Shown here piece by piece: positions 39,811 to 48,971 of a stretch of DNA of 64,000 nt. The stretch is taken from NCBI RefSeq assembly GCF_002086285.1, contig NZ_MVHU01000004.1, positions 124,001-188,000 on the forward strand. Direction: 5' to 3'. The first letter of the stretch is position 1, and each line of letters starts with the position of its first letter. The notes beneath the pieces were generated by a model. That model had not been told where the DNA came from and did no database searches. It saw only the letters and a list, made by a program, of their open reading frames with translations. The DNA is from Mycolicibacter kumamotonensis (lineage in GTDB: Bacteria; Actinomycetota; Actinomycetes; Mycobacteriales; Mycobacteriaceae). Made by a program: the position numbers and the translations under genes.

Positions 39811-41361
39811 TCACCGGATGGATCTGATCACCTGGGAGTAGGTGAACTGCCAGCGTTCGACGACGCGAAAACCCAGCTGGCGCAGCACCTGGCCGTCGGG
39901 AGTGCGGGCGAACCGGGTGCCCACCGGCAGCATCGCAGCGACCTGATGCGCCGGCAGGGCGTGATCGTGATCGGTGATCGTCCAGATCGTCGGGCAGTCG
40001 ACCAGCTGATCGGTCAAAGCCCACACCGCCAGATGCCCGTCCCAGAGCCGGCCCAGGTCCTGCCGGCGCGGCCCCAGGCCCGGGTCCCGCAGCTTGGCGA
40101 ACGTGTTGGGCCGTCCCGCCGGCAGGGCCCGGATCGGGCCGGGCAGCCAGCGGGTGGTGTTGTCGATCAGCAGGCAGTCCCCGGGCCGGGCATGCGCGTC
40201 GATCACGTCGGCCACCGCGCTGTAGTCCCAGCCTTCCTTGGTGTACCGATCTCGTTGGTTGGCAACATAATTGGGCGCCGCGGCGAGCACCAGCGCCGCC
40301 ACAAGGCCGATCAGCGCCCGGCGTGACGCGGCGATCGTGGTGACGGTGAGGGCCAAGATGATCGCCATCGCCGGCGCCGTGGCGATCAGATAGCGCGGGT
40401 AGTAGACGGGCTTGACCAGCGCCGAATAGACCACCGTGGCCACGGTGGGGATGATCAGCCACGCGGTGCACAGCGTCAGCAGCTGCCGCACCCCGCCGGC
40501 CGGCGCCGGGCGCGCCCCGGCCCGCACCGCGATGACCGCGCCGACGATCAGCAGCCACGCCAGGAGGGCGAACGGCACGCTCTTGTCGAAGAACTGCTGT
40601 TGCGCGATCTCGAGCACGGTGGCGAGGTTCAGCGGATGAATCCAGGCCACCTGCCGAATCTGGTTCTGGGTGAACCACAGAAACGGCGCCAACCCCACCA
40701 GCGCCATGCCGGCCGCAGTCGCCCACCGCCGCCGCGCCGAGGGTCCGCTGCCGGGCAAGACCACGGGGTGCACCGCCACCATGAGCACCGTGAAGATGTT
40801 CAGCACCGTCGACGCCACCACCGCCACGCCGTAACCCACCCACAGCGGCCCGGTGTTGCGCCGCGCCGCCGCGACGCACAGCACGGTCAGCCACACCGCG
40901 GCCGCCGCCGCGAACGCGTAGGGGCGGGCCTCGACCCCGGCCCACGTCACCCGCGGCAGCACCGCATACAGCGTGCCCGCGCAGACCGAGAGCCGCCGGC
41001 CGGCGAACTGACGGCACAGCACCACCACTCCGGCGGCGCCGACGCCGACCGCCAGGCAACTCGGCACCCGCGCCCAGAACTCGGTGGCGGGGAAGACGAC
41101 GAACCAGCCGTGCATGAACAGGTAGTACAGGCCGTGCACCGCATCGATGTGGCTCAGCAGGTGCCACAGTTCGGGTAGCGAGCGATGCGTCGACGCCGAG
41201 ATCGTGGCCGACTCGTCGAACCACAGCGACGGCCGGCTCGCCCCGATACCGCTGATCATCGTCGCCGCCACCGCGATCACGACCGCATCGGGGGGCCTGG
41301 GCCGTCCGCGGGACGGTGCCGTTGCCGTGCTCACCGGGGCGCGGGTCAGTACCTGGCTCAA
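39811..41361 (-). CDS. GT-C mannosyltransferase, LAM mannose-cap type (Rv1635c-like)
   Basis: 516 residues. A multispanning GT-C protein with the catalytic acidic pair in the first external loop, SLWFDESATISASTHRSLPEL (about 45-65), then 9-10 membrane segments and a C-terminal soluble part from about 400. The M. tuberculosis counterpart adds the first mannose cap to lipoarabinomannan from polyprenyl-phosphomannose; this role is transferred by synteny and similarity of layout. The TTG at 41361 is the longest start; GTG 41334 is an alternative. It converges on the MFS gene. Confidence 0.85.
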   Translation of the reverse strand: MSQVLTRAPVSTATAPSRGRPRPPDAVVIAVAATMISGIGASRPSLWFDESATISASTHRSLPELWHLLSHIDAVHGLYYLFMHGWFVVFPATEFWARVPSCLAVGVGAAGVVVLCRQFAGRRLSVCAGTLYAVLPRVTWAGVEARPYAFAAAAAVWLTVLCVAAARRNTGPLWVGYGVAVVASTVLNIFTVLMVAVHPVVLPGSGPSARRRWATAAGMALVGLAPFLWFTQNQIRQVAWIHPLNLATVLEIAQQQFFDKSVPFALLAWLLIVGAVIAVRAGARPAPAGGVRQLLTLCTAWLIIPTVATVVYSALVKPVYYPRYLIATAPAMAIILALTVTTIAASRRALIGLVAALVLAAAPNYVANQRDRYTKEGWDYSAVADVIDAHARPGDCLLIDNTTRWLPGPIRALPAGRPNTFAKLRDPGLGPRRQDLGRLWDGHLAVWALTDQLVDCPTIWTITDHDHALPAHQVAAMLPVGTRFARTPDGQVLRQLGFRVVERWQFTYSQVIRSIR

Positions 41362-41602
41362 CGGCGTGCCCTATCGCTGGGGATGAGGGTGAGGAATTCC
41401 CACGCTACCGCCCGGCGCGTGTTGTCAGCTACGTCACGACGGCCGCGAATCCGGTTTTGCAGCCTGTCAGTGCGAATGTGTGGGCAGCAACGCAGGCGAC
41501 ATGTGATGCCAATCGCCCCCATCGGGGCCGCTGACGCGTTAATGTCGCCATGGCTTAGAACATGACAGTGCACATGGCAACTTTTCATCGGAGGGGTTAC
41601 GG

Positions 41603-42049
41603 ATGAGCGGCTACAAGACGGTGGTGGTCGGTACGGACGGCTCGGATTCGTCGCTGCGTGCCGTCGACCGCGCCGGGCACTTGGCGTCCGGGCAGGGCGC
41701 GAAGGTCGTCATCGCCACCGCTTACCTGCCGCACGAAGACGACCCACGGGCTGCCGACCTGCTCAAGGATGAGAGCTACAAGGCCTCCGGCAACGCTCCG
41801 ATCTACGCCATCCTCAAGGAGGCCAAGGAGCGCGCCATCGCGGCCGGGGCCAACGAGGTGGAGGAGCGCGCCGTGGTCGGCGCGCCGGTCGACGCCCTGG
41901 TGGATCTGGCCGAGGAGGTCAAGGCTGACCTGCTGGTGGTCGGCAACGTCGGGCTGAGCACGATCGCCGGGCGCCTGCTCGGGTCGGTGCCGGCCAACGT
42001 GTCACGGCGCGCCAAGGTGGACGTGCTGATCGTGCACACCACCGGCTGA
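41603..42049 (+). CDS. Universal stress protein (Rv1636-like)
   Basis: 148 residues, a single USP domain. TVVVGTDGSDSS at the start and GNVGLSTIAGRLLGSVPANV near residue 113 form the nucleotide-binding G-2x-G-9x-G(S/T) pattern. The M. tuberculosis relative binds cAMP as well as ATP, and a cyclase gene lies at 56 kb here. ATG 41603 has GGAGGGG upstream. It is the last conserved gene before the toxin-antitoxin insertion. Confidence 0.95.
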   Translation: MSGYKTVVVGTDGSDSSLRAVDRAGHLASGQGAKVVIATAYLPHEDDPRAADLLKDESYKASGNAPIYAILKEAKERAIAAGANEVEERAVVGAPVDALVDLAEEVKADLLVVGNVGLSTIAGRLLGSVPANVSRRAKVDVLIVHTTG

Positions 42050-42197
42050 CCCTCACGGCAACGCCTCGGCCTGCCATGCGCGTGTTGCCGACGCCTGCTC
42101 GCTGGCGCTGAACGCCAGCCGCCCCGAGTTTCAGGGGACGCTGCGACAGGGCCCGCGGTTCCACCGTTACGTCCATCCCGGCGTGACGACCGCCCAC

Positions 42198-42220
42198 GTG
42201 GTGTTGTTTGTGGTGTTGTT
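42198..42220 (+). repeat. Direct repeat upstream of the toxin-antitoxin genes
   Basis: GTGGTGTTGTT at 42198-42208 and again at 42210-42220. It lies in a T-rich stretch 55 bp before the antitoxin start and could be an operator for the antitoxin or part of the promoter. The 148 bp before it (42050-42197) hold no gene I can recognise. Confidence 0.5.
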
Positions 42221-42275
42221 CCGGGTAGTTCTAGTGGTAGTCTTGTGGTGGATACAGTCTGTCCGGAGGTTCCAA

Positions 42276-42671
42276 ATGTCTGTTCTAACAGCCAGCGCCG
42301 CTGAGAAGCTCGATTTCGAGGCAACGACCCGCCCAATTCGGGAAATCGCTGGCTATTTGCAGGAGACGGTCGGACAACGAATCGCCGCCGCCCTCGCAGG
42401 ACTTGCCGATGCGAAACAGATCGGCCGATACGCGCGAGAAGGCGGCCCGGAACCACACGATGCAACCGAACGTAGGTTGCGAGAGGGCTACAAAGTAGTC
42501 CGAATGCTGGTCGATGCGTACGACGACAAGACTGCTCGGGCCTGGTTGTTCGGCACGAACACACGTCTGGACGATCGTGCGCCAGTCGAAGTTCTCGGCG
42601 GCGCGTCCGACACGGCTGATTTCGCGAGGGTGGTGCAGGCGGCTAGACAGGTCGCTAGCTTTCAGGCGTGA
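42276..42671 (+). CDS. MbcA/ParS/Xre-type antitoxin
   Basis: 131 residues from ATG 42276, with GGAGG at 42265-42269. The C-terminal part RAWLFGTNTRLDDRAPVEVLGGASDTADFARVVQAARQ is the DUF2384 (MbcA/ParS) toxin-binding domain; the N-terminal helices (about 20-80) would bind DNA. It should neutralise the RES toxin next to it and repress the pair. Its stop overlaps the toxin GTG. Codons and composition are AT-richer than in the flanking housekeeping genes, which suggests acquisition. Confidence 0.88.
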   Translation: MSVLTASAAEKLDFEATTRPIREIAGYLQETVGQRIAAALAGLADAKQIGRYAREGGPEPHDATERRLREGYKVVRMLVDAYDDKTARAWLFGTNTRLDDRAPVEVLGGASDTADFARVVQAARQVASFQA

Positions 42672-43327
42672 GCAACGTCGGCTCCGAAATTCCGTTGTGG
42701 CGAGTTGGCTACCACGCAACTCCACTCGAATTCACGCCACTCGAGCTATACAGCTTCAGCCATCGGTTCGACGACATTCACCACCGCTTTCGCACTCTCT
42801 ATCTGGCGGACATGCCCGAAACCTGCCTCCGCGAAGTGCTGGCCGACCTCCGGCCAAATCTCGGTGCCAAGCTCAGGCATATCGAACGATACGGGCCTGA
42901 AGCGGCTGAAGACTTCGCCGCTGCGCCCGTGACTGCAAGCTGGCGCCGCCAGCACGTACTAGTTCCAGCGCTACTAAGAATCGATGGCCCGATTATTGAC
43001 CTAACCGACGGGGCGGTCCGTCAAGAGATAGAAGACAGGCACGCCCCGCTTCTGGTCGAAAATGGCATGGAGCATCTTGATCTGCACGAGATTACGACGA
43101 GTCGTCGCGTGGTTACCCAGACGATTGCTGGAGTCCTCTACGACAGGGGTGTAGCTGCCGTGAGGTTTTTATCTCGGCTTGACGCTGAGCCTTGCGTGGC
43201 CCTATTTGAGGGCCGCGGAGACGCGGACCTCATTGGCGAGACCGTTGCCCTGACGGACCCCGCCCCCGATCCGCTTCGCATTGTCACGACCGAGTGGAAT
43301 CTGGATCTGGAGACCTGTCCTGCCTAG
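42668..43327 (+). CDS. RES-domain toxin, NAD+-degrading type
   Basis: 219 residues from GTG 42668, overlapping the antitoxin stop (GTGA). The three residues that name the family are visible: Arg12 in LWRVGYH, Glu56 in PETCLREVL and Ser169 in RFLSRLD. RES toxins such as MbcT split NAD+ by phosphorolysis or hydrolysis and stop growth when the antitoxin is lost. The gene is AT-richer than its neighbours. It converges on the metallo-beta-lactamase gene with 13 bp between. Confidence 0.88.
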   Translation: MSNVGSEIPLWRVGYHATPLEFTPLELYSFSHRFDDIHHRFRTLYLADMPETCLREVLADLRPNLGAKLRHIERYGPEAAEDFAAAPVTASWRRQHVLVPALLRIDGPIIDLTDGAVRQEIEDRHAPLLVENGMEHLDLHEITTSRRVVTQTIAGVLYDRGVAAVRFLSRLDAEPCVALFEGRGDADLIGETVALTDPAPDPLRIVTTEWNLDLETCPA

Positions 43328-43340
43328 CTTCGGAAGGAGC

Positions 43341-44027
43341 TCACCAACCCCGTTCGCGCCACTCGGCCAGATGCGGGCGTTCGGCACCGAGTGTGGTGTC
43401 ATCACCGTGCCCGGGATAGACCACGGTGTCATCACCGAACCGGTCGAACACCTTGCGGCTCACGTCGCCGAGCAGGCGCTCGAAGTCCCCGGGCTGCCAG
43501 GTCTTTCCGACACCCCCCGGGAACAGGCAGTCCCCGGTGAACAACTGCGTCACACCGCCGGTGGCCGCACCGTCCAGCGCCAACGCCACCGACCCCTCGG
43601 TGTGGCCCTGCAGGTGGATCACGTCGAAGGTCAGGTCTCCGACGCTCACCGTGTCGCCGTCGGCCAGCAGCCGGTCGGGGGTCACCGGCAGTGGGTCGGC
43701 GTCCAGCGCGTGCGCTGCCGTCGGCGCCCCGGTCGCCTCGGCCAGCGCGGCCAGCGCCTGCCAGTGGTCGAAGTGCTGGTGGCTGGTCACGATCAGCGCC
43801 ACGTCCGGGGCGTGCTCGCGCACCAGCGCCACCAGATTCTCGGCGTCGTTGGCCGCATCGATCAACAACGTCTTACCGGTGTTGGTGCAGGTCACCAGGT
43901 AGGCGTTGTTGTCCATCGGGCCCACCGACGTCTTGATGATCGTCGCCCCGGGCAGGGTGCGGCGGGCCGCTGTTCCGGGTTCGACGTGTCCGGTGTAGGC
44001 GTCGTCAACGGCGATCTGGGAGGTCAT
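43341..44027 (-). CDS. Metallo-beta-lactamase-fold hydrolase, glyoxalase II-like (Rv1637c-like)
   Basis: 228 residues from ATG 44027 (MTSQIAVDDAYTG). The metal-binding motif TSHQHFDHW, then LQGHTEGSVAL, FTGDCLF and YPGHGDDTTLG are the ordered MBL ligands, in the pattern of hydroxyacylglutathione hydrolase-like enzymes; mycobacteria use mycothiol, so a thioester of that thiol is a possible substrate. The open frame continues upstream to 46157 opposite uvrA, which is a shadow. Divergent from uvrA. Confidence 0.92.
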   Translation of the reverse strand: MTSQIAVDDAYTGHVEPGTAARRTLPGATIIKTSVGPMDNNAYLVTCTNTGKTLLIDAANDAENLVALVREHAPDVALIVTSHQHFDHWQALAALAEATGAPTAAHALDADPLPVTPDRLLADGDTVSVGDLTFDVIHLQGHTEGSVALALDGAATGGVTQLFTGDCLFPGGVGKTWQPGDFERLLGDVSRKVFDRFGDDTVVYPGHGDDTTLGAERPHLAEWRERGW

Positions 44028-44055
44028 ATCCGCAACCGTACTGGCCCTGACCTGG

Positions 44056-44078
44056 TTGTCGGTAGCGCCACCTAGCAT
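44056..44078 (+). promoter_or_regulatory. RecA-NDp/PafBC-type promoter of uvrA
   Basis: TTGTCGGTA (44056-44064), 8-nt spacer, TAGCAT (44073-44078). Eight of nine upstream bases fit TTGTCRGTG, the spacing is exact, and the -10 ends 6 nt before GTG 44085, so the transcript is leaderless. Confidence 0.78.
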
Positions 44079-44084
44079 GGACGG

Positions 44085-46991
44085 GTGGCTGACCGGCTGA
44101 TCATCAAAGGTGCGCGTGAACACAACCTGCGCAGTGTGGACCTGGACCTGCCACGTGATGCGCTGATCGTCTTCACCGGGCTGTCCGGGTCGGGTAAATC
44201 CTCGCTGGCCTTCGACACGATCTTCGCCGAGGGCCAGCGCCGCTACGTCGAATCGCTGTCGGCCTACGCCCGGCAGTTCCTGGGCCAGATGGACAAGCCC
44301 GACGTCGACTTCATCGAGGGTCTGTCGCCGGCGGTATCGATCGATCAGAAGTCCACCAACCGCAACCCGCGCTCGACGGTCGGCACCATCACCGAGGTCT
44401 ACGACTACCTGCGGCTGCTGTATGCGCGGGCCGGCACGCCGCATTGCCCGGTCTGCGGTGAGCGCATCGCCCGCCAGACCCCGCAGCAGATCGTCGACCA
44501 GGTGTTGGCCATGGATGAGGGCCTGCGTTTCCAGGTGCTGGCACCGGTGGTGCGCACCCGCAAGGGTGAGTTCGCCGACCTGTTCGAGAAGCTGAACACG
44601 CAGGGCTACAGCCGGGTCCGGGTCGACGGCGTGGTGCACTCGCTCACCGATCCCCCCAAGCTCAAGAAGCAGGAGAAGCACGACGTCGACGTCGTGGTGG
44701 ACCGGTTGACGGTCAAAGAGTCGGCCAAGCAGCGGCTCACCGACTCCATCGAGACCGCGCTGGGCCTGGCCGACGGCATCGTGGTGCTGGAGTTCGTCGA
44801 CCGCGACGACGACCACCCGCACCGCGAGCAGCGGTTCTCCGAGAAGCTGGCCTGCCCCAACGGCCACCCGCTGGCCGTCGACGACCTGGAGCCGCGGTCG
44901 TTCTCGTTCAACTCGCCTTACGGGGCCTGCCCGGAATGCGCCGGGCTGGGCATCCGCAAGGAGGTCGACGCCGACCTGGTGGTGCCCGACCCGGACCGCA
45001 CCCTGGCCGAGGGCGCGGTGGCGCCGTGGTCGATGGGGCCCACCAGTGAGTACTTCACCCGGATGATGGCCAGTCTCGGTGCGGCGATGGGTTTCGACGT
45101 CGACACCCCGTGGCGCAAACTTCCCGCCAAGGCCCGCCGGGCCATCCTGGAGGGCTCCGACGAGCAAGTCCACGTGCGTTACCGCAACCGCTACGGCCGA
45201 ACCCGCTCCTACTACACCGATTTCGAAGGTGTGATGGCGTTCCTGCAGCGCAAGATGGAGCAGACCGAGTCCGAGCAGATGAAGGAACGCTACGCCGGCT
45301 TCATGCGTGACGTGCCGTGCCCGGAGTGCGCCGGCACCCGGCTCAAGCCGGAGATCCTGGCGGTGACATTGGCCGCCGGCGACTACGGCAGCAAATCCAT
45401 TGCGCAGGTGAGTGATCTGTCGATCGCGGACTGTTCCGATTTCCTCAACGCGCTCACGTTGGGCCCGCGCGAGCAGGCCATCGCCGGGCAGGTGCTCAAG
45501 GAGATCCAGTCCCGGCTGAGTTTTTTGCTCGACGTCGGATTGGAGTACCTGACCTTGTCGCGGGCCGCCGGAACGCTGTCCGGCGGTGAGGCGCAACGCA
45601 TTCGGCTGGCCACCCAGATCGGCTCGGGCCTGGTCGGGGTGCTCTACGTGCTCGACGAGCCGTCGATCGGGCTGCACCAGCGCGACAACCGCCGGCTGAT
45701 CGAAACCCTGGTGCGGCTGCGCGACCTGGGCAACACCTTGATCGTGGTCGAGCACGACCTGGACACCATCGCCCACGCCGACTGGATCGTCGACATCGGG
45801 CCGGCGGCCGGGGAGCACGGCGGGCGGATCGTGCACAGCGGGCCCTATGCCGAGTTGCTGGCCAACCCCGACTCCATCACCGGGGCCTACCTGTCCGGTG
45901 CGAAAAGCATTGCGGTGCCGGCGGTTCGCCGTACGATCGACCACCGCCGCCAGCTCGGGGTGGTCGGTGCCCGCGAGCACAACCTGGCCGGGGTGGACGT
46001 GGCGTTCCCGCTGGGCGTGCTCACCGCGGTGACCGGTGTGTCCGGATCGGGCAAGTCGACGCTGGTCAACGACATCCTGGCGGCGGTGCTGGCCAACAAG
46101 CTCAACGGTGCCCGGCTGGTGCCCGGCCGGCACACCCGCGTCACCGGCCTGGACCACCTGGACAAGCTGGTGCGGGTCGACCAGTCACCGATCGGGCGCA
46201 CCCCGCGCTCCAACCCGGCCACCTACACCGGGGTGTTCGACAAGATCCGCACCCTGTTCGCCGCCACCACCGAGGCCAAGGTCCGCGGCTACCAACCCGG
46301 CCGGTTCTCCTTCAACGTCAAGGGCGGTCGCTGCGAGGCGTGCACCGGCGACGGCACCATCAAGATCGAGATGAACTTCCTGCCGGATGTCTATGTGCCC
46401 TGCGAGGTCTGTCACGGCGCCCGCTACAACCGGGAGACGCTGGAGGTGCACTACAAGGGCAAGACCATCGCCGAGGTGCTCGACATGTCCATCGAGGAGG
46501 CGGCGGAGTTCTTCGAGCCGATCACCGGCATCCACCGCTATCTGCGGACCCTGGTCGACGTCGGGCTCGGCTATGTGCGGCTGGGTCAGCCGGCGCCGAC
46601 GCTGTCCGGCGGTGAGGCGCAGCGGGTGAAGCTGGCCTCGGAGTTGCAGAAGCGCTCCACCGGGCGCACGGTCTACATCCTCGACGAACCCACCACCGGC
46701 CTGCATTTCGAGGACATCGCCAAACTGCTGGGCGTCATCAACGGCCTGGTCGACAAGGGCAACACGGTGATCGTCATCGAACACAACCTGGACGTGATCA
46801 AGACCGCGGACTGGATCATCGACATGGGCCCCGAGGGCGGCGCGGGCGGCGGCACGGTGGTGGCCACCGGCACACCCGAGGACGTGGTGGCCATCCCGGA
46901 GAGCTACACCGGCAAGTTCCTCGCCGAAATCCTCGGCGCACCGGCCAAACCCGCCAAGACGGTCAAGCGGAAGCGCAAGGCCAGCGCCTAG
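44085..46991 (+). CDS. uvrA: Excinuclease ABC subunit A
   Basis: 968 residues; the damage-sensing ABC ATPase dimer of nucleotide excision repair. Two ABC modules: Walker [13 protein letters not shown] near residue 32 and [12 protein letters not shown] near 650, ABC signatures [10 protein letters not shown] (about 500) and [10 protein letters not shown] (about 840). Zinc modules are CPVC...(about 120), CPECAGL (about 285) and [11 protein letters not shown] (about 750). GTG 44085 is set by the leaderless promoter. The tail [11 protein letters not shown] is basic. Confidence 0.97.
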   Translation: MADRLIIKGAREHNLRSVDLDLPRDALIVFTGLSGSGKSSLAFDTIFAEGQRRYVESLSAYARQFLGQMDKPDVDFIEGLSPAVSIDQKSTNRNPRSTVGTITEVYDYLRLLYARAGTPHCPVCGERIARQTPQQIVDQVLAMDEGLRFQVLAPVVRTRKGEFADLFEKLNTQGYSRVRVDGVVHSLTDPPKLKKQEKHDVDVVVDRLTVKESAKQRLTDSIETALGLADGIVVLEFVDRDDDHPHREQRFSEKLACPNGHPLAVDDLEPRSFSFNSPYGACPECAGLGIRKEVDADLVVPDPDRTLAEGAVAPWSMGPTSEYFTRMMASLGAAMGFDVDTPWRKLPAKARRAILEGSDEQVHVRYRNRYGRTRSYYTDFEGVMAFLQRKMEQTESEQMKERYAGFMRDVPCPECAGTRLKPEILAVTLAAGDYGSKSIAQVSDLSIADCSDFLNALTLGPREQAIAGQVLKEIQSRLSFLLDVGLEYLTLSRAAGTLSGGEAQRIRLATQIGSGLVGVLYVLDEPSIGLHQRDNRRLIETLVRLRDLGNTLIVVEHDLDTIAHADWIVDIGPAAGEHGGRIVHSGPYAELLANPDSITGAYLSGAKSIAVPAVRRTIDHRRQLGVVGAREHNLAGVDVAFPLGVLTAVTGVSGSGKSTLVNDILAAVLANKLNGARLVPGRHTRVTGLDHLDKLVRVDQSPIGRTPRSNPATYTGVFDKIRTLFAATTEAKVRGYQPGRFSFNVKGGRCEACTGDGTIKIEMNFLPDVYVPCEVCHGARYNRETLEVHYKGKTIAEVLDMSIEEAAEFFEPITGIHRYLRTLVDVGLGYVRLGQPAPTLSGGEAQRVKLASELQKRSTGRTVYILDEPTTGLHFEDIAKLLGVINGLVDKGNTVIVIEHNLDVIKTADWIIDMGPEGGAGGGTVVATGTPEDVVAIPESYTGKFLAEILGAPAKPAKTVKRKRKASA

Positions 46992-47098
46992 GCGTCGGCA
47001 ACGGCGTCTTTCGACTCCGTCCTGCCCGCAGCGACCCAGTCGGGGCCGGGGGTACGCGATACTCACACGGCAGTTCACGGCTTCGCGCGGCTACGCCC

Positions 47099-48271
47099 TC
47101 AGCGTGCCGCCTTCATCAGCGGTGACGGAAACCGCGGTGACACCCGCACCCCGTCCAGCCAGTCGGTGAGCCGGCGGGCCCGCTTGTCCAGCACCTGGCG
47201 CGCCAGGCGGCCAGGGTCCTCCAGCAGCTGCAACTCGACCCGCCCGGCGGCGTTCTGATACCAGCCGCCCACGATCCGGCCGCTCCACCACACCGTGGGC
47301 CCGGCGTTGCCGCTGCGGTCGAACAGTTGGCCGCGATGCTCGCCGAGATACCAATCGCGGTGATACCAGCCCATCGTGGTGACGTCGAGCGCGGGCAGCA
47401 GCGCACCCCACGCCTCGACGTCGGGTTCGGGCTCCAGATCGTCGGGCAGCGCGAAACCCGGTGTGCCGTGCAGATCGACGTCGACGGCGCCGATCTCGCT
47501 CAACGTCTTCTTGACCTCGGTCTTGGTGGTGCCGAACCACCACTTGATGTCGTCGGCGGTGGCGGGCCCGAACGCCCGCAGCCAGGTGGTGACCAGCTGT
47601 GCCTGTGCCGCCTCGGCGGGCATCGTTTCGCCCGGCTCGCCGAGCCAGTCGGTGGTTCTGGCCCACCGTGGCCGCGACGAGGTCCAGGTGGCGTCGTTGG
47701 GTCCGCGCACGATGTCGCCCTGGGCGCCGAGCACGGTCAGCGCCCGCGGCGCCAGCGGGGTCGGCCCGCCGTAGGGTTTGCCGGGCGCCGGGTCGTAGGC
47801 TCCGGCCAGTTCCGGAAGGGCCGCGCGCAACTCGGTGCTGCTGGTCGGGCCGTGTTCGCCCAGGTGACGCAGCACCGCCGCACCGGCCCGGGCGAGCCAG
47901 CGTTCACCGTCGGCCGCCACGCCGGCCTTGGCGACGTCGGCGACGAGCCGGCGTCGCTCGGTGGCGGCCACCCGGTCACTGGCCGCGGCCTGCACCGCGG
48001 GCAGATCGGCCGGATCGACCACCCACAGGGTGCGGCGCATCGCCAGATGTTTGACCAGCGACCGCTTTTCATACAGTGCACTGTCGAGGTCGGCCACCGC
48101 GAACGGTGACGATCGCGCCCACAGCGACAGATACGGGGTGCCCGGATCGGTGGCGTGCAGGCCGACCAGCGCGGCCGCCACCTGGGTCATCGGCTCGGTC
48201 GCGGCATCGGCGGTCAGGAAATGCCGGCGCGCCAAACGGTTTCGCCGTTCATCGATGGTGAAACTGCGCAC
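47099..48271 (-). CDS. Winged-helix DNA-binding domain protein, HTH_42 (YcaQ-like)
   Basis: 390 residues. The HTH_42 superfamily pattern is clear: LARRHFLT, AALVGLHATDPGTPYLSLWARS, MRRTLWVVDPADLP, then a winged helix around GPATADDIKWWFGTTKTEVKKTL and a C-terminal part with WSGRIVGGWYQ. Relatives YcaQ/AlkX are glycosylases that unhook crosslinks, with a catalytic Gln motif after the first helix. The matching place here reads LHATD, without that Gln, so glycosylase activity is doubtful. It is downstream of a small gene and a membrane-protein gene on the same strand, and converges on uvrA. Confidence 0.82.
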   Translation of the reverse strand: MRSFTIDERRNRLARRHFLTADAATEPMTQVAAALVGLHATDPGTPYLSLWARSSPFAVADLDSALYEKRSLVKHLAMRRTLWVVDPADLPAVQAAASDRVAATERRRLVADVAKAGVAADGERWLARAGAAVLRHLGEHGPTSSTELRAALPELAGAYDPAPGKPYGGPTPLAPRALTVLGAQGDIVRGPNDATWTSSRPRWARTTDWLGEPGETMPAEAAQAQLVTTWLRAFGPATADDIKWWFGTTKTEVKKTLSEIGAVDVDLHGTPGFALPDDLEPEPDVEAWGALLPALDVTTMGWYHRDWYLGEHRGQLFDRSGNAGPTVWWSGRIVGGWYQNAAGRVELQLLEDPGRLARQVLDKRARRLTDWLDGVRVSPRFPSPLMKAAR

Positions 48272-48274
48272 CGG

Positions 48275-48523
48275 TCAGCGCTCGTCGTCGCGCATCGAGG
48301 CGCGGATCTGCTCCAACCGGTCTGCGGCTGCGCGCTGCCTGTCCTCGTACTGCTGCTCGACGCGGCGGCCCTCCGGCGTCTCCGACTCCAGCTCCTGCGC
48401 ACCGATCGAGGTCTGATACCGGTTTTCGATCTTGTCGCGCACCGAGTCGAAGGTCGGTACGCCCGCGTCGTCGAAACCGGGGTCGGCCTGCGGGCCGGTC
48501 GGATCGTCACCCATGCTCGCCAC
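48275..48523 (-). CDS. Small acidic hydrophilic protein (Rv1638A position)
   Basis: 82 residues from GTG 48523, or 79 from ATG 48514 (MGDDPTGPQADPG). An acidic N-terminus leads to a C-terminal helix rich in Glu, Arg and Gln (about 45-82; EGRRVEQQYEDRQRAAADRL), probably a coiled coil. It is not a recognised domain, but a protein of this size sits beside uvrA in M. tuberculosis. Its stop is 3 bp from the HTH_42 start, so the two are co-transcribed. Confidence 0.75.
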   Translation of the reverse strand: MASMGDDPTGPQADPGFDDAGVPTFDSVRDKIENRYQTSIGAQELESETPEGRRVEQQYEDRQRAAADRLEQIRASMRDDER

Positions 48524-48524
48524 G

Positions 48525-48950
48525 TTACCGGCGGCGGTCGTGATAGCGGACCATGAATTCCCAGTAGCCCATGGTCAGCGTCATCGCCACTGCCGTGGCG
48601 ATCGCGGTGGGCAGCAACCGCCGGCGCCGGGCGGAGACCAGGGCGGTCGCGGTCGCGGCGGCACCGGCGAGGTTCACCAGCAGGGCGACGTCGGCGGGCC
48701 GGTCGGTGATCCACTGCTCCTCGCCGAGCATCGCGCGGGTCGACCACGCCGACACGTCGGCCGGTGCCCCGAAGATCACCGGGTTCAGCGCGAACCAGGC
48801 CGACACCCATGCCGCGTCGGACCAGGAGCGCCGCCACACCGGGACCAGGATCAGTGGCGTCGTCGCCCAGCGGCTCCAGGCGCTCCACGGGTGGGCGTGC
48901 CGGGCGAAGATCGCGCGGCGGACGCGGGCTACGGTGGCGGCGGCGTGCAC
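48525..48950 (-). CDS. Predicted membrane protein, DUF6653-like
   Basis: 141 residues from GTG 48950 with GGAGGGG upstream. Hydrophobic segments at about 30-45, 48-62, 88-106 and 112-132, with an N-terminal amphipathic part ARHAHPWSAWSRWATTPLILVPVW and a C-terminal WEFMVRYHDRRR. That N-terminal motif recalls DUF6653. No enzymatic residues are evident. It ends 2 bp before the small acidic gene and begins 21 bp after lysX. Confidence 0.75.
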   Translation of the reverse strand: MHAAATVARVRRAIFARHAHPWSAWSRWATTPLILVPVWRRSWSDAAWVSAWFALNPVIFGAPADVSAWSTRAMLGEEQWITDRPADVALLVNLAGAAATATALVSARRRRLLPTAIATAVAMTLTMGYWEFMVRYHDRRR

Positions 48951-48971
48951 CCCTCCATCATGGCCCGCCGT

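Noticed and set aside
42050-42182. Open stretch resembling a decayed gene before the antitoxin
   Set aside because: It is open in one frame but I could not link it to any family, and no start or partner segment is present.
43341-46157. 938-codon minus-strand open frame
   Set aside because: Only the last 228 codons are a metallo-beta-lactamase; the rest lies opposite uvrA and is low complexity.
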